DNA from: Tessaracoccus sp. OH4464_COT-324
Lineage (GTDB): Bacteria > Actinomycetota > Actinomycetes > Propionibacteriales > Propionibacteriaceae
Length of the DNA stretch: 64,000 nucleotides
Direction of reading: 5' to 3'
NCBI RefSeq assembly: GCF_003932855.1
Contig: NZ_RQYZ01000008.1
Coordinates: forward strand, 1 to 64,000
Below are positions 25,822 through 34,421 of the stretch, piece by piece. The notes beneath the pieces are model-generated. The model worked only from the letters and a program-made list of their open reading frames with translations, made no database searches and had not been told where the DNA came from. Within the stretch, counting starts at the first letter, position 1; each line of letters begins with the position of its first letter. A program made the position numbers and the translations under genes.

Positions 25822-27366
25822 GTGTTCAAATACGTAGCGAAACGACTAGGCCAGTCGGCCTTGATTCTGCTCTTGGGCTCGCTGGCCATGTTCGTGCTGG
25901 TCATCAATTCCGGCGACCCGCTCGAAGATCTGCGCGAGTCCCAGGATCCGAACCGCGAGAACAGGATGGCACAGCGCATCGCGACCATGGGACTCGATTT
26001 GCCATGGTACGTGCGCTACTGGCGTTGGCTCGCTGGCGTCGGGCGGTGCTTCGTCGGGTCATGCGATCTAGGCAAGAGCCGTGATGGACAATCGGTGTCT
26101 TCTCTCGTCCAGGCAGCAGCCGGCTCCACACTCCAGCTGGTGACGTCCGCCACGGTGCTTGCCATCTTCATCGGCATTACGCTCGGCATTATCACCGCTG
26201 TGCGTCAGTACTCGGCCTTCGACTACGTGGTCACCTTCATGGCTTTCGTCTTCTTCTCGCTGCCAGTGTTCTGGTTCGCGGTGCTGCTGAAGCACTACGC
26301 AGCCATCCAGTTCAACAACTGGATTCCGAGCGGAAAAATATCCTGGCTGACCATCTTGATCATTGCCGCGATCCTTGGCCTGGTGCTCGCTGCGGCGATC
26401 GGCGGCACCTGGCGTCGTTGGCTCGCCACGTGGACGATCACCGTGGGCATCGTCGGCGGGGCACTGTTCTACATCGACGCGGTCACGTGGGTGCGCCGTC
26501 CGGCGGTTGGCTTGCCGGTGTACATCCTCGCGCTCGTCGGTGCCGGAGTGTTGGTGGTGGCTATGACCTCCGGCTTCAAGAATCCGCGGGTGCGCAACTC
26601 AGTGTTGGCCACCGTCGGGGTATCCATCGTGGGATTCCTCATCATGCGGCCCATCCTGATGAAACCGGTCACCGGGCGAGAAAATTTCAGCAGCGTCACC
26701 TGGATGCTGCTCGGCTGCTTCGCTGCAGCCATCCTGCTGGCGGTCATCTCCGGACAGCTGCTCGGCGGGTTCTCCAGACGGCAGGCGACGATGGCGTCGG
26801 TGATCGTTGCTCTCATTGGCAGCGTGCTTGCCTTTGTGGACCTGATGCTCAGTAACTGGTCCACCTATCTCAAGATTCAACCGCGCCCGATAGCCACTGT
26901 CGGGTCGGCGACGCCCAACATGAACTCGACCTACTGGCACCACACGATCGACAGTGCGACGCATATCGTGCTGCCCACCATCGCGCTGATGATGGTGTCG
27001 ATCGCGGGCTACATTCGTTACACGCGCGCCTCCATGTTGGAGGTGCTGCGGCAGGACTACATCCGCACCGCGCGTTCCAAGGGCATATCCGAGCGCAAGG
27101 TGATCACCCGGCATGCGTTGCGCAACGGCCTCATCCCGCTGGCCACCATCATCGCGTTCGACTTCGCAGCGCTCATCGGTGGTGCCGTCATCACGGAGAG
27201 CGTCTTCGGCTGGCAGGGCATGGGTTACCTCTTCAAGACCGGTTTGAACAACGTCGACCCGATCCCGGTCATGGGCTTCTTCTTGGTGGCTGGTGGCGCT
27301 GCGGTGACGATGAACCTCATCGCAGACCTGGTCTACGCAATTCTCGACCCGCGGATCACCGGCTAG
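25822..27366 (+). CDS. Peptide ABC transporter permease, DppB-like with enlarged membrane region
   Basis: The 514-residue inner-membrane protein is much longer than usual DppB/OppB (about 310-340). The N-terminal membrane anchor and periplasmic loop (1-100), the core helices (100-160) and the C-terminal core with the EAA loop (EVLRQDYIRTARSKGISERKV, about 412-432) are standard. Between about residues 172 and 345 is an insertion with about six hydrophobic segments. It starts at a GTG with GAAGGA nine bases upstream. It pairs with the following DppC-like permease. Confidence 0.9.
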   Translation: MFKYVAKRLGQSALILLLGSLAMFVLVINSGDPLEDLRESQDPNRENRMAQRIATMGLDLPWYVRYWRWLAGVGRCFVGSCDLGKSRDGQSVSSLVQAAAGSTLQLVTSATVLAIFIGITLGIITAVRQYSAFDYVVTFMAFVFFSLPVFWFAVLLKHYAAIQFNNWIPSGKISWLTILIIAAILGLVLAAAIGGTWRRWLATWTITVGIVGGALFYIDAVTWVRRPAVGLPVYILALVGAGVLVVAMTSGFKNPRVRNSVLATVGVSIVGFLIMRPILMKPVTGRENFSSVTWMLLGCFAAAILLAVISGQLLGGFSRRQATMASVIVALIGSVLAFVDLMLSNWSTYLKIQPRPIATVGSATPNMNSTYWHHTIDSATHIVLPTIALMMVSIAGYIRYTRASMLEVLRQDYIRTARSKGISERKVITRHALRNGLIPLATIIAFDFAALIGGAVITESVFGWQGMGYLFKTGLNNVDPIPVMGFFLVAGGAAVTMNLIADLVYAILDPRITG

Positions 27367-27378
27367 GAGGGGTGAACG

Positions 27379-28350
27379 ATGAGTGAAAAGAAGGAGACTT
27401 CGTTCGTCGAGGACGATCAGTACTCGGTCGAGGATGTCCTCGATCAGACAACGGACAAATCGTATTCACAAGGTCAGCTGGTGCTTCGTCGCTTCCTCCG
27501 CCACAAGGCGGCGATGGTGGCTCTTGTGGTGCTGGCATTCATCATCGTGCTGTCCTTCACCTCGATAGGTTTCGGCCCGATCCCGGGCTGGTGGGACAAG
27601 ACTTACTTCGACCGCTACGACTTGGCGCTGCCTGGGGGAAAGCCGACGCTGCAGCTGTGGCCGCCCGCGCTGGGCGAGCATCCCTTCGGTCAGGACACGA
27701 TCGGCAAGGACTACTTTGCTCTCGTGATGCGCGGCACGCAGATCTCGCTGTTCGTCGCCTTCACTGTCGGTTTCGTGGCCACCACCATTGGCACCACGAT
27801 CGGCTCGGTCGCCGGCTACTTCCGCGGCCTGTTGGAATCGTTGCTCATGCGGATGACGGATCTGTTCATCATCATCCCCCTGCTCGTGCTCGCCGCCGTT
27901 TTCGGGCGCACCTTCGGCTCCAACGTGCCGATGCTGGCGCTGATGATCGGCCTGATCGGCTGGACCGGCCTCGCGAGGCTCGTGCGCGCCGAGGTGCTGT
28001 CGCTGCGCGAGCGTGAATTCGTCGCAGCCGCGCGCGCCATCGGCACTCCCGCGCCGCGCATCATCCTGCGCCACGTGCTGCCCAACGCCCTCGGCACCAT
28101 CGTCGTCAACTCGACGCTGCTCATCTCAGGCGCGATCCTCACCGAGACCGCGATCTCGTTCTTGGGCTTCGGCGTGCGCGCCCCCGACACCTCGCTTGGT
28201 CTGCTGATCCAGACCTACCTGAACGCGCTCGACACCAGGCCCTGGCTGTTCTGGTGGCCCGGCATGTTCATCCTCTGCATCGCGCTGTGCGTCAACTTCA
28301 TCGGCGACGGCCTGCGCGATGCATTCGATCCCCGGCAGACGCTGGACTGA
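27379..28350 (+). CDS. Peptide ABC transporter permease, DppC-like
   Basis: The 323-residue permease has a cytosolic N-terminus of about 55 residues, six membrane spans, and the EAA loop SLREREFVAAARAIGTPAPRIILRHVLPN split over about residues 210-240. The N-terminal TMD leader and GTDxxGRD-like segment (FGQDTIGKDYF) are typical of DppC/OppC. GGAGGGG precedes the ATG 12 bases after dppB. It forms the translocation path with the DppB-like protein. Confidence 0.93.
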   Translation: MSEKKETSFVEDDQYSVEDVLDQTTDKSYSQGQLVLRRFLRHKAAMVALVVLAFIIVLSFTSIGFGPIPGWWDKTYFDRYDLALPGGKPTLQLWPPALGEHPFGQDTIGKDYFALVMRGTQISLFVAFTVGFVATTIGTTIGSVAGYFRGLLESLLMRMTDLFIIIPLLVLAAVFGRTFGSNVPMLALMIGLIGWTGLARLVRAEVLSLREREFVAAARAIGTPAPRIILRHVLPNALGTIVVNSTLLISGAILTETAISFLGFGVRAPDTSLGLLIQTYLNALDTRPWLFWWPGMFILCIALCVNFIGDGLRDAFDPRQTLD

Positions 28351-28362
28351 GGGAGCTGAATC

Positions 28363-30063
28363 ATGACTCAACAAGCTGTACTGCAATTTAGGGATCTGGA
28401 CGTCAAGTTCAAGACCGAGTTCGGCCGCGTGCACGCGGTGAAGGGTCTCACCCTGGACGTGCACCCGGGCGAAGTGGTGGCGCTGGTGGGCGAGTCCGGC
28501 TCCGGAAAGTCGGTGACCGCGACGACAGCGCTCGGCCTGCTGCCGAAAAACGCCACGATCGATGGCCAGACCTTCGTCGCCAACCAGCCGATCGGCAAGC
28601 TCAACCAGAAGCAGCTGCGCAACGTGCGCGGAAATCACGTCGCGATGGTGTTCCAGGAGCCGATGACGGCGCTCAACCCGGTCATTCGGGTGGGCGAGCA
28701 GCTCACCGAGGCGATGGAGGTTCACGGTGTGGCCTTCGGACGCGAGGCCTGGGCTCGCGCAGTCGACCTGTTGAAGGCGGTGGGCATCCCGAACGCGGAG
28801 CGACGCGCCAAGCAGTTCCCACACGAGCTATCGGGCGGCATGCGCCAGCGCGTGGTGATCGCGATGGCGCTGGCCTGCGACCCGGCCGTCATCATCGCAG
28901 ACGAACCCACCACCGCGCTCGACGTGACTGTTCAGGCCGACATCCTCGACCTGTTGCGCTCGCTTAAGGACAAGCTCAATACCGGCATCCTGCTCATCAC
29001 CCACAACATGGGCGTCGTGGCCGACATGGCCGACCGCGTTGCCGTCATGTTCAAGGGCGACATCGTCGAGCAGGGCACCTGTGAGGAGGTGCTGCTCAAC
29101 CCCCAGCACCCCTACACCAAGCGTCTGCTGAACGCGGTGCCGCACCTCGGGCGTGGGCATGGCCAGTTCGGCGAGCCGGTGGCTGAGGTTAAGCGCGACG
29201 AGCTGGCGCTTAACGTCAAGAACTTCGTCATCGAGTACAAACGGCCAGGAAAGAAGCCGTTTAGGGCCGTCGATGACGTCAGTTTCGACGTCCGGCGCGG
29301 CGAGATCGTCGGCCTCGTGGGGGAGTCTGGTTCAGGCAAGTCCACCGTCGGCAGGGCGCTGCTGGGACTGATCCCGGTGGCGGACGGCCACGCCGAGGTG
29401 CTCGGCCAGGATCTGACTCAGCTGCGCGGCCAGCAGCTGAAGGAACTTCGGGCCCGGATCGGTGTGATCTTCCAAGATCCGGCCGCCTCGCTGAACCCGC
29501 GCCTGCCCGTCGGCGACGTGATCGCGGAGCCGCTGCAGGTGCACAAGGTAGGCGACACCGCGTCGCGCAGGCAGCGCGTCTTCGAGTTGCTCGACGCGGT
29601 GCGGCTGCCACGCTCGGCCTTCAACCGCTACCCGCACGAACTTTCCGGCGGTCAGCGTCAGCGCGTCTCGATCGCTCGGGCGCTCACGCTCAACCCGGAG
29701 CTGCTGGTGGCGGACGAACCCACGTCGGCCCTCGACGTGTCGGTGCAGGCGAGCGTGCTGGAGATGTTCACCGAGCTGCAGAAGGAGTTCGGCTTCGCCT
29801 GCCTCTTCATTTCGCACGATCTGGCCGTGATCGACTCGCTGGCGCACCGCGTCGTCGTGATGCAGTACGGCAAGATCGTGGAGAAAGGCACCCGCGAGGC
29901 GGTGTTGTTGAACGCTCAGGAGGAGTACACGCAGCGGCTGTTGGCCGCCGCACCGGTGCCCAACCCGATCGAGCAGCGTGAGCGGCGCGAGGCTCGCCAC
30001 GCGCTGCTGAAGTCGCTGGGTGACACCGTGGTCGAGATCGACACCCGCGAACTCGACCAGTAG
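28363..30063 (+). CDS. Peptide ABC transporter ATP-binding protein, DppD-DppF fused
   Basis: The 566-residue protein contains two full ABC domains in one chain. The first (about 5-255) has Walker A GESGSGKS (43-50), signature LSGGMRQR and Walker [13 protein letters not shown]. The second (about 290-540) has [17 protein letters not shown] and [12 protein letters not shown]. Each is followed by an oligopeptide-transporter C-terminal extension (TKRLLNAVP and TQRLLAAAP). It powers the adjacent permease pair. A terminator hairpin follows. Confidence 0.95.
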   Translation: MTQQAVLQFRDLDVKFKTEFGRVHAVKGLTLDVHPGEVVALVGESGSGKSVTATTALGLLPKNATIDGQTFVANQPIGKLNQKQLRNVRGNHVAMVFQEPMTALNPVIRVGEQLTEAMEVHGVAFGREAWARAVDLLKAVGIPNAERRAKQFPHELSGGMRQRVVIAMALACDPAVIIADEPTTALDVTVQADILDLLRSLKDKLNTGILLITHNMGVVADMADRVAVMFKGDIVEQGTCEEVLLNPQHPYTKRLLNAVPHLGRGHGQFGEPVAEVKRDELALNVKNFVIEYKRPGKKPFRAVDDVSFDVRRGEIVGLVGESGSGKSTVGRALLGLIPVADGHAEVLGQDLTQLRGQQLKELRARIGVIFQDPAASLNPRLPVGDVIAEPLQVHKVGDTASRRQRVFELLDAVRLPRSAFNRYPHELSGGQRQRVSIARALTLNPELLVADEPTSALDVSVQASVLEMFTELQKEFGFACLFISHDLAVIDSLAHRVVVMQYGKIVEKGTREAVLLNAQEEYTQRLLAAAPVPNPIEQRERREARHALLKSLGDTVVEIDTRELDQ

Positions 30064-30078
30064 CGAAGAATCCGACGA

Positions 30079-30103
30079 GGGCGCGCGCAGCTTGCGTGCG
30101 CCC
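30079..30103 (+). terminator. Terminator of the peptide ABC operon
   Basis: GGGCGCGCGCA pairs with TGCGTGCGCCC (one G-T pair) around GCT, followed by TTCGCTTTCC. It stands 16 bases after the operon's stop codon. Confidence 0.75.
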
Positions 30104-30176
30104 TTCGCTTTCCGGGCGCGTCCCGGCTTCGCTTGATCGATGTGTCGAAGGTGGCATGTCCGAGGGCGACGGCGCA

Positions 30177-30227
30177 GGGATGGTCCCGACCACCGCGGCT
30201 GAGAACACGATGGCCGGGACCAGTCCC
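30177..30227. repeat. Imperfect inverted repeat between the peptide ABC operon and the riboswitch
   Basis: GGGATGGTCCCGACCA and TGGCCGGGACCAGTCCC are complementary apart from one bulge and one mismatch, with an 18-base loop. It lies 20 bases past the end of the short frame behind the riboswitch and could terminate that minus-strand transcript, although it has no T-run. Confidence 0.5.
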
Positions 30228-30246
30228 ACTCAAACCCCGAGTGGCA

Positions 30247-30354
30247 TCAGGGCGAGTCCTCACTAGAAGTCGTGGGCAGGAGGGCGCGGGCTGCCGACGC
30301 GCCCGGCGTGGGCGCCGCCCAGGCGCCGGATCGCGGTGGGTGCGGCATCGGCAT
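30247..30354 (-). CDS. Short open frame (35 codons) behind the cobalamin riboswitch
   Basis: An ATG at 30354 with a clear TGGAGG site 7 bases upstream opens a frame of 35 residues rich in Pro, Ala and Ser, with no membrane segment. Its ribosome-binding site is placed where a cobalamin riboswitch would control it. It does not resemble CbtB or any other B12-related protein that I know. It may be a leader peptide, a decayed gene or non-functional. Confidence 0.35.
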   Translation of the reverse strand: MPMPHPPRSGAWAAPTPGASAARALLPTTSSEDSP

Positions 30355-30375
30355 GTGAAAACCTCCAGGCTGGCG

Positions 30376-30530
30376 GTTGCTGGGCCGGCCGAGGCACAAC
30401 CGACATCCCGCAGACCGCGACGGGAAAACTGTCTGCCACTCAGCGGGCATTCCGGCTCGGGTTTCCCCTCACGGTTGCGGGTCAGCTCCGGATTCGCACC
30501 GGATTCCCCCACTCAGAGGCACAGCAAACT
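30376..30530 (-). ncRNA. Cobalamin riboswitch (apparently orphan)
   Basis: The minus strand carries the conserved core of a cobalamin riboswitch: GGTGCGAATCCGG, then the B12 box GCTGACCCGCAACCGTGA at 30486-30469, and a later GCCGGAATGCCCG to GGTCTGCGGG stem region. A TAGAGT hexamer just upstream (about 30532-30527) may be its promoter. The SD of the short frame at 30354 lies immediately after it, as in translation-controlling riboswitches. No B12 transport or synthesis gene follows; the peptide ABC operon runs into it from the other side. Confidence 0.8.
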
Positions 30531-30552
30531 CTACCAGTAGCTGTTTTGGCTC

Positions 30553-30558
30553 TACGCT
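30553..30558 (+). promoter_or_regulatory. -10 element (TACGCT) for the NUDIX hydrolase
   Basis: TACGCT ends 6 nt before the ATG at 30565 and directly before the ATG at 30559. It overlaps the upstream region of the divergent riboswitch. Confidence 0.5.
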
Positions 30559-30564
30559 ATGCGT

Positions 30565-31059
30565 ATGCCATTCACCCCCGAACTCACCACCCTCGCATAC
30601 GTCGTGGTCGACCAGAGGGTGCTGCTCGTGCACCGAATAGCCCGCGACGACGACGAACAGCTAGGCAAGTACAACGGGCTCGGCGGGAAGGTGGAGCCAG
30701 GCGAGCACGTCGTCGCGGCGATCCGGCGTGAACTGCGGGAAGAGGCCGGTATCGAGGTCACCGAGTTGAGTCTGCGCGGGACGCTGTCCTGGCCGGGTTT
30801 CAACGGTCGGGACGTGTTTGGTTTCGTTTTCTTGGTCACCGGTTTCACCGGCGAGATCCCCGAACGCAACGAGGAGGGCACGCTGGGCTGGCACGACATC
30901 GCTAGCATCATGGAGCTGCCCATGTGGGACGGGGACCGGCATTTCTTGCCGCTGGTCTTTGACCCCGGGGTGGCCCAGTTCCACGGGGTGCTGCCCTACG
31001 ACGGCGGGCACAACGTCGGCTGGGAGGTGGCCGTGGTTCCTGCCGGGGCGGCCACATGA
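30565..31059 (+). CDS. NUDIX hydrolase (8-oxo-dGTP diphosphatase/MutT-like)
   Basis: The 164-residue protein has a complete NUDIX box (GxxxxxEx7REUxEExGU) in GGKVEPGEHVVAAIRRELREE plus AGI at about 35-58 (quoted here in two parts). It hydrolyses nucleoside diphosphates linked to another group; DNA-protecting 8-oxo-dGTP cleavage is the usual role of close relatives, and the C-terminal WDGDRHFLPLVFD segment is typical of that MTH1-like branch. I used the ATG at 30565 from -10 spacing; an ATG two codons upstream is possible. It overlaps the next gene by four bases. Confidence 0.88.
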   Translation: MPFTPELTTLAYVVVDQRVLLVHRIARDDDEQLGKYNGLGGKVEPGEHVVAAIRRELREEAGIEVTELSLRGTLSWPGFNGRDVFGFVFLVTGFTGEIPERNEEGTLGWHDIASIMELPMWDGDRHFLPLVFDPGVAQFHGVLPYDGGHNVGWEVAVVPAGAAT

Positions 31060-32024
31060 GATGGTTGCGCGTGCTGGGCTGGGTGGTGCTCGTCGGTGGG
31101 GCGCTGGCGGCGGTTCCGCTGTGGGTGACCTGGTTGTGGCCCGAAGCGCAGTTGATCGCCGACGTGGTGGTTTTTGGCTCGTCGCTGATCCCGCTGCTCT
31201 GGGCCCCGACGATGATTGCGCTGGCTGGTGTTGTCGTAGTCGGCGGGCATTTCCCGCGCCTGGTGGCGATCGGTGTGGCCTCGGTGCTGGCCGGCTACTG
31301 GGCGTTGCCGCTTTTCGGCCCGTTGGAGCGGCCGCAGCCGGTTGAGGGCGAGCTTCAGTTCGTCAACGTGAACGCTCGGTTCGGCCACGCGACGGTCTCT
31401 TCGATCCGTGCCCAGGTGCAACCCTCGACGACGGTGCTGGTCGTCCAAGAGTTTACGCCGGAACTGCGCCAGCGGCTGGCCGAGGCGGGTTTCGAGCGTG
31501 ATTTCCCGTTCCTGGCGGGGGAAGCGCGAGTGGGTCCGTCGGGTACGGCAGTCTATTCCCGGGTGCCCGTGGTGGAGTTAGCCCGGGTGGATGACGTCTT
31601 CCTCAACCTGTTGGTGCGGGTAGAACTTCCCGGCGGTGCGTGGCATCTTGGGGCGATCCACACCGCAGCCCCACAGCTGGGGGCCGAGCTGTGGCATCGC
31701 GACGCGCTGGCGGTGGCCGAGATGCTGCGCCCCCACGTGGGGCAGCGGCTGGTGGCGGTGGGCGACTTCAACGCGGTGCCGGAGCACATCACCATGCGGG
31801 CCTTCACAGATCTCGGGCTCAGCGACCCGATGCGTGCCACGATCTCGGGGCCGTCAGCGCTCACCCGATGGCAACCCACGTGGCCGGTCGGCCGGGCGCT
31901 GATCGCGTTCGCCAGGATCGACCACGTGCTCGTCGGGCCGGGGGTGACGGCGGCGGAGCCGGCCTACTTCGTCGTCGAGGGCAGTGACCACAAGGGCATC
32001 CGAGGTGGCGCGTGGAGCGGCTAG
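31056..32024 (+). CDS. Membrane-anchored endonuclease/exonuclease/phosphatase (EEP) family protein
   Basis: The 322-residue protein has three N-terminal membrane spans (about 5-27, 35-60 and 66-86) and an EEP domain outside the membrane (about 98-320). Catalytic motifs are present in order: NVNARF, VVQEFT (metal Glu), AIHTAAP, GDFNAVP, RIDHVLV and GSDHKGI. Such proteins are phosphodiesterases or phosphatases; actinobacterial membrane-linked members are poorly characterised. Its ATG overlaps the NUDIX gene's stop, and its 3' end overlaps the next gene by 13 bases. Confidence 0.85.
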   Translation: MRWLRVLGWVVLVGGALAAVPLWVTWLWPEAQLIADVVVFGSSLIPLLWAPTMIALAGVVVVGGHFPRLVAIGVASVLAGYWALPLFGPLERPQPVEGELQFVNVNARFGHATVSSIRAQVQPSTTVLVVQEFTPELRQRLAEAGFERDFPFLAGEARVGPSGTAVYSRVPVVELARVDDVFLNLLVRVELPGGAWHLGAIHTAAPQLGAELWHRDALAVAEMLRPHVGQRLVAVGDFNAVPEHITMRAFTDLGLSDPMRATISGPSALTRWQPTWPVGRALIAFARIDHVLVGPGVTAAEPAYFVVEGSDHKGIRGGAWSG

Positions 32025-33124
32025 CGGCGCTGGAAGCCGCGATGGGCGAGCAGGACCCGACATCGCTCGGCGCGGGCGAACGGCTGCGTCGGCGCTTCAG
32101 CGCCGATGCCGCGGCCTGGGCGCTTACCCAGGTGGCGCTGCGCCGCAAGGCGCGCGGCAAATTCTCGCGGGCCGCGCAGATGTTGTTCACGCCGGCGGGC
32201 CTGGAACAGGCCACGCGGGAGGCGGTGGCGAGGTGGCGGGCCCGGCGTTTCGTTGATGCCGGAGTGCGGCGAGTCTGGGATGTGGGCTGCGGCATCGGCT
32301 CGGACGCGCTCGCCTTCGCTGAGGCGGGTATCGAGGTGGTGGCGCTCGATGCCGACCCGGCGACGGCGGAGGCGGCCAGCCACAACCTGGCTCTTGTCGG
32401 CGCGGGCCCGGCTCGGGTGGCCCGCGCGGAGGAGTTGAACATCCCGCCGGGCGACGCGGTATTCCTCGACCCGGCCCGGCGCACCGGGCGGGGCCGCACC
32501 TGGCGGCTGGCGGACTGCTCGCCCCCGTGGCGGCTAGTGGAGGGCTACCTGGCGAGTGAGCGGTTCGTCGCGGTGAAGCTGGGTCCGGGGGTGGCGAAGG
32601 AGGTGTTGCCCGAGGCGTCCCAGTGGTGTTGGGTGAGCGAGGGCGGCGACGTCGTCGAGACTTGCTTGTTCAACCGCTGCGCCGGGCGCGCGGCGATTCG
32701 GCTCGTCAACGGCGAGGAGCATGTCCTCTTCGCGTCGGGGGAACGGCTGCCGGTGGGAGACGTGGGCGCGTACCTCGCCGAGCCCGACGGCGCCGCGATC
32801 CGGGCGGGAGCCCTGGCGGAGGCGGCTGGCGCGGGCGCTTGGCTGCTGGATGAGCACGTGGCCTACCTGTCCAGTGACCAGCCCATCACCACCGGCTGGG
32901 TGACCAACTTCGAGGTGGTCGAGGTGCTGCCCTTTGACCGAAAGGTGTTGGCCCGCTACGTGCGCGACCACGGGGTCGGGACCCTGGAGATCAAGAAACG
33001 GGCTGTCGACGTCGACCCGGCCCAACTGCGCGCCCGACTGGCTCCGAAGGGGCCCAACTCGGGGACCATCGTCCTGGCCCGCACCCCCTCGGGGACCCGC
33101 GCTATCGTCGTGCGAAGGATGTAG
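32012..33124 (+). CDS. SAM-dependent methyltransferase with THUMP-like C-terminal domain
   Basis: The 370-residue protein has a class I methyltransferase domain (about 70-260: VWDVGCGIGSDAL, VVALDADP, and a DPARRTGRGR motif IV) and a THUMP-like C-terminal region (about 275-370) with the EVLPFDRKVLARYVRDHGVGTLEIKKR segment (positions about 310-335) conserved in actinobacterial members. The DPARR motif suggests a nucleic acid or nucleotide base target. The start is a GTG at 32012 inside the preceding gene, so the three genes from the NUDIX hydrolase onward form one coupled operon. Confidence 0.85.
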   Translation: MERLAALEAAMGEQDPTSLGAGERLRRRFSADAAAWALTQVALRRKARGKFSRAAQMLFTPAGLEQATREAVARWRARRFVDAGVRRVWDVGCGIGSDALAFAEAGIEVVALDADPATAEAASHNLALVGAGPARVARAEELNIPPGDAVFLDPARRTGRGRTWRLADCSPPWRLVEGYLASERFVAVKLGPGVAKEVLPEASQWCWVSEGGDVVETCLFNRCAGRAAIRLVNGEEHVLFASGERLPVGDVGAYLAEPDGAAIRAGALAEAAGAGAWLLDEHVAYLSSDQPITTGWVTNFEVVEVLPFDRKVLARYVRDHGVGTLEIKKRAVDVDPAQLRARLAPKGPNSGTIVLARTPSGTRAIVVRRM

Positions 33125-33152
33125 CGGCGCGGCGCGGACGGGTCGCCACAGC

Positions 33153-34205
33153 TCAGGCGTTGGCGGGCTCGCTGGTGCCGGCGCCGCGGCGGCGCAGTCC
33201 GACGTCGGGCAGCACCGAGGAGGGCTGGGTGTCGGAGCCATAGATGGTGTAGCCGCCGTCGGCCAGCATCGCCAGGTCCTGGGCACCGGGCTGGCCCTCG
33301 GAGGTGAGGTAGTCGCCGAGGAAAAGCGAGTTGCAGATTTCGAGGGCCAGCGGCTGCAGCGAACGCAGGTGCTGCTCGCGGCCAGCGGCCACCCGCACGT
33401 CGGCGCCGCCGACGACGAAGCGCACCATGGCCAGGATCCGCAGGCAGTGTTGTGGCGTGAGCTGTTGGTGGCCCTGCAGCGGGGTGCCGTCGAAGGGCAT
33501 CAGGAAGTTGACCGGCACGGAGTCCGCGCCCGCGTCGCGTAGCTGGAAGGCTACCTCGACGAGCTGTTCGTCGGTTTCGCCCATGCCTGCGATCAGGCCG
33601 GAGCAGGCGCTCAGCCCGTGCTCGCGGGCATGCTGCACGGTGGCGCGACGCTGGTCGAAGCTGTGCGTGGTGCAGATGTTGTCGTAGTGGGATTCGGCAG
33701 TGTTGAGGTTGTGGTTGTAGGCGTCTGCGCCGGAGGCGGCGAGTCTCTCCGCCTGTCCGTCTTTCAAGATGCCGAGGCAGGCGCAGATCTCGATGTCGGG
33801 GTGGCGCTGCTTGAGTTCCGTGATGATGTCGCCGACGCGCTCCACGTCGCGATTCGACGGGCCGCGCCCGGAGGCCACCAGGCAGACGCGCCGGGCTCCG
33901 GCGCCGATGCCGGCGCTGGCTGCGGCCACGGCGTCGGTGTGGCTGAGCCAGGTGTAGCGCAGGATATCCGCCTCGGAGCCCAGGCGTTGCGAGCAGTAGG
34001 AGCAGTCCTCTGGGCAACGCCCGGACTTGAGGTTGACGAGGTAGTTCACCTTCGTGGCGGTGCCGTGGAAGTGTCTGCGGATCCGGCCTGCTGCGGTGAC
34101 GAGCTCGTAGAGGCGCTCGTCGGGCGTTTGTAGCACGCCGAGCGCCTCCACAGGTGTCGGGCTCTGGCCACGGATCACTTCGTCGGCTAGCTCCTGTAGG
34201 TTCAT
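33153..34205 (-). CDS. bioB: Biotin synthase
   Basis: The 350-residue radical-SAM enzyme inserts sulfur into dethiobiotin. The radical-SAM cysteines are Cys64, Cys68 and Cys71 in [13 protein letters not shown]; the auxiliary [2Fe-2S] ligands lie in later ICACLG and LSACSG segments, and the conserved Arg is in VAAGREQHL-like ARVAAGRE. Length is normal. GGGAGGGA precedes the ATG. A near-perfect palindrome overlaps the expected transcription start, so a repressor such as BioQ probably controls it. No other bio gene is in the window. Confidence 0.95.
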   Translation of the reverse strand: MNLQELADEVIRGQSPTPVEALGVLQTPDERLYELVTAAGRIRRHFHGTATKVNYLVNLKSGRCPEDCSYCSQRLGSEADILRYTWLSHTDAVAAASAGIGAGARRVCLVASGRGPSNRDVERVGDIITELKQRHPDIEICACLGILKDGQAERLAASGADAYNHNLNTAESHYDNICTTHSFDQRRATVQHAREHGLSACSGLIAGMGETDEQLVEVAFQLRDAGADSVPVNFLMPFDGTPLQGHQQLTPQHCLRILAMVRFVVGGADVRVAAGREQHLRSLQPLALEICNSLFLGDYLTSEGQPGAQDLAMLADGGYTIYGSDTQPSSVLPDVGLRRRGAGTSEPANA

Positions 34206-34215
34206 CGTCCCTCCC

Positions 34216-34236
34216 GTTTTGAACAGTGTTCAAAAC
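34216..34236. promoter_or_regulatory. Palindromic operator upstream of bioB (BioQ-like)
   Basis: TTTTGAACAGTGTTCAAAA is symmetrical about a central base; with one more base on each side the arms are 10 bp. It contains TGAAC-N3-GTTCA, close to the TGAAC-N3-GTTAC site that I recall for the TetR-type biotin repressor BioQ of corynebacteria. The site lies 10 bases before bioB's ATG, next to a TAAGTT -10 candidate (34234-34239), so binding would block transcription. Confidence 0.7.
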
Positions 34237-34421
34237 TTAGCGCAGCTGATGGACGGTAGGGAAACTGGAAGCTTCGGTGGGCTGGAACAAGGGCGCGGAC
34301 GGTGATTTGGTTGACTAAGTCTGGCGAATTGCCTTGTTGGTTGCCCTTCTCGCTGAACTCCTAGGCACTAGCATGTCGAGATATCTCTAAACTGCATCGG
34401 CCCAGGCCAAGGAGGACCGCG

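Noticed and set aside
30247-30354. The short frame behind the riboswitch as CbtB
   Set aside because: It has no hydrophobic span and no His-rich C-terminal motif; it is rich in Pro, Ala and Ser.
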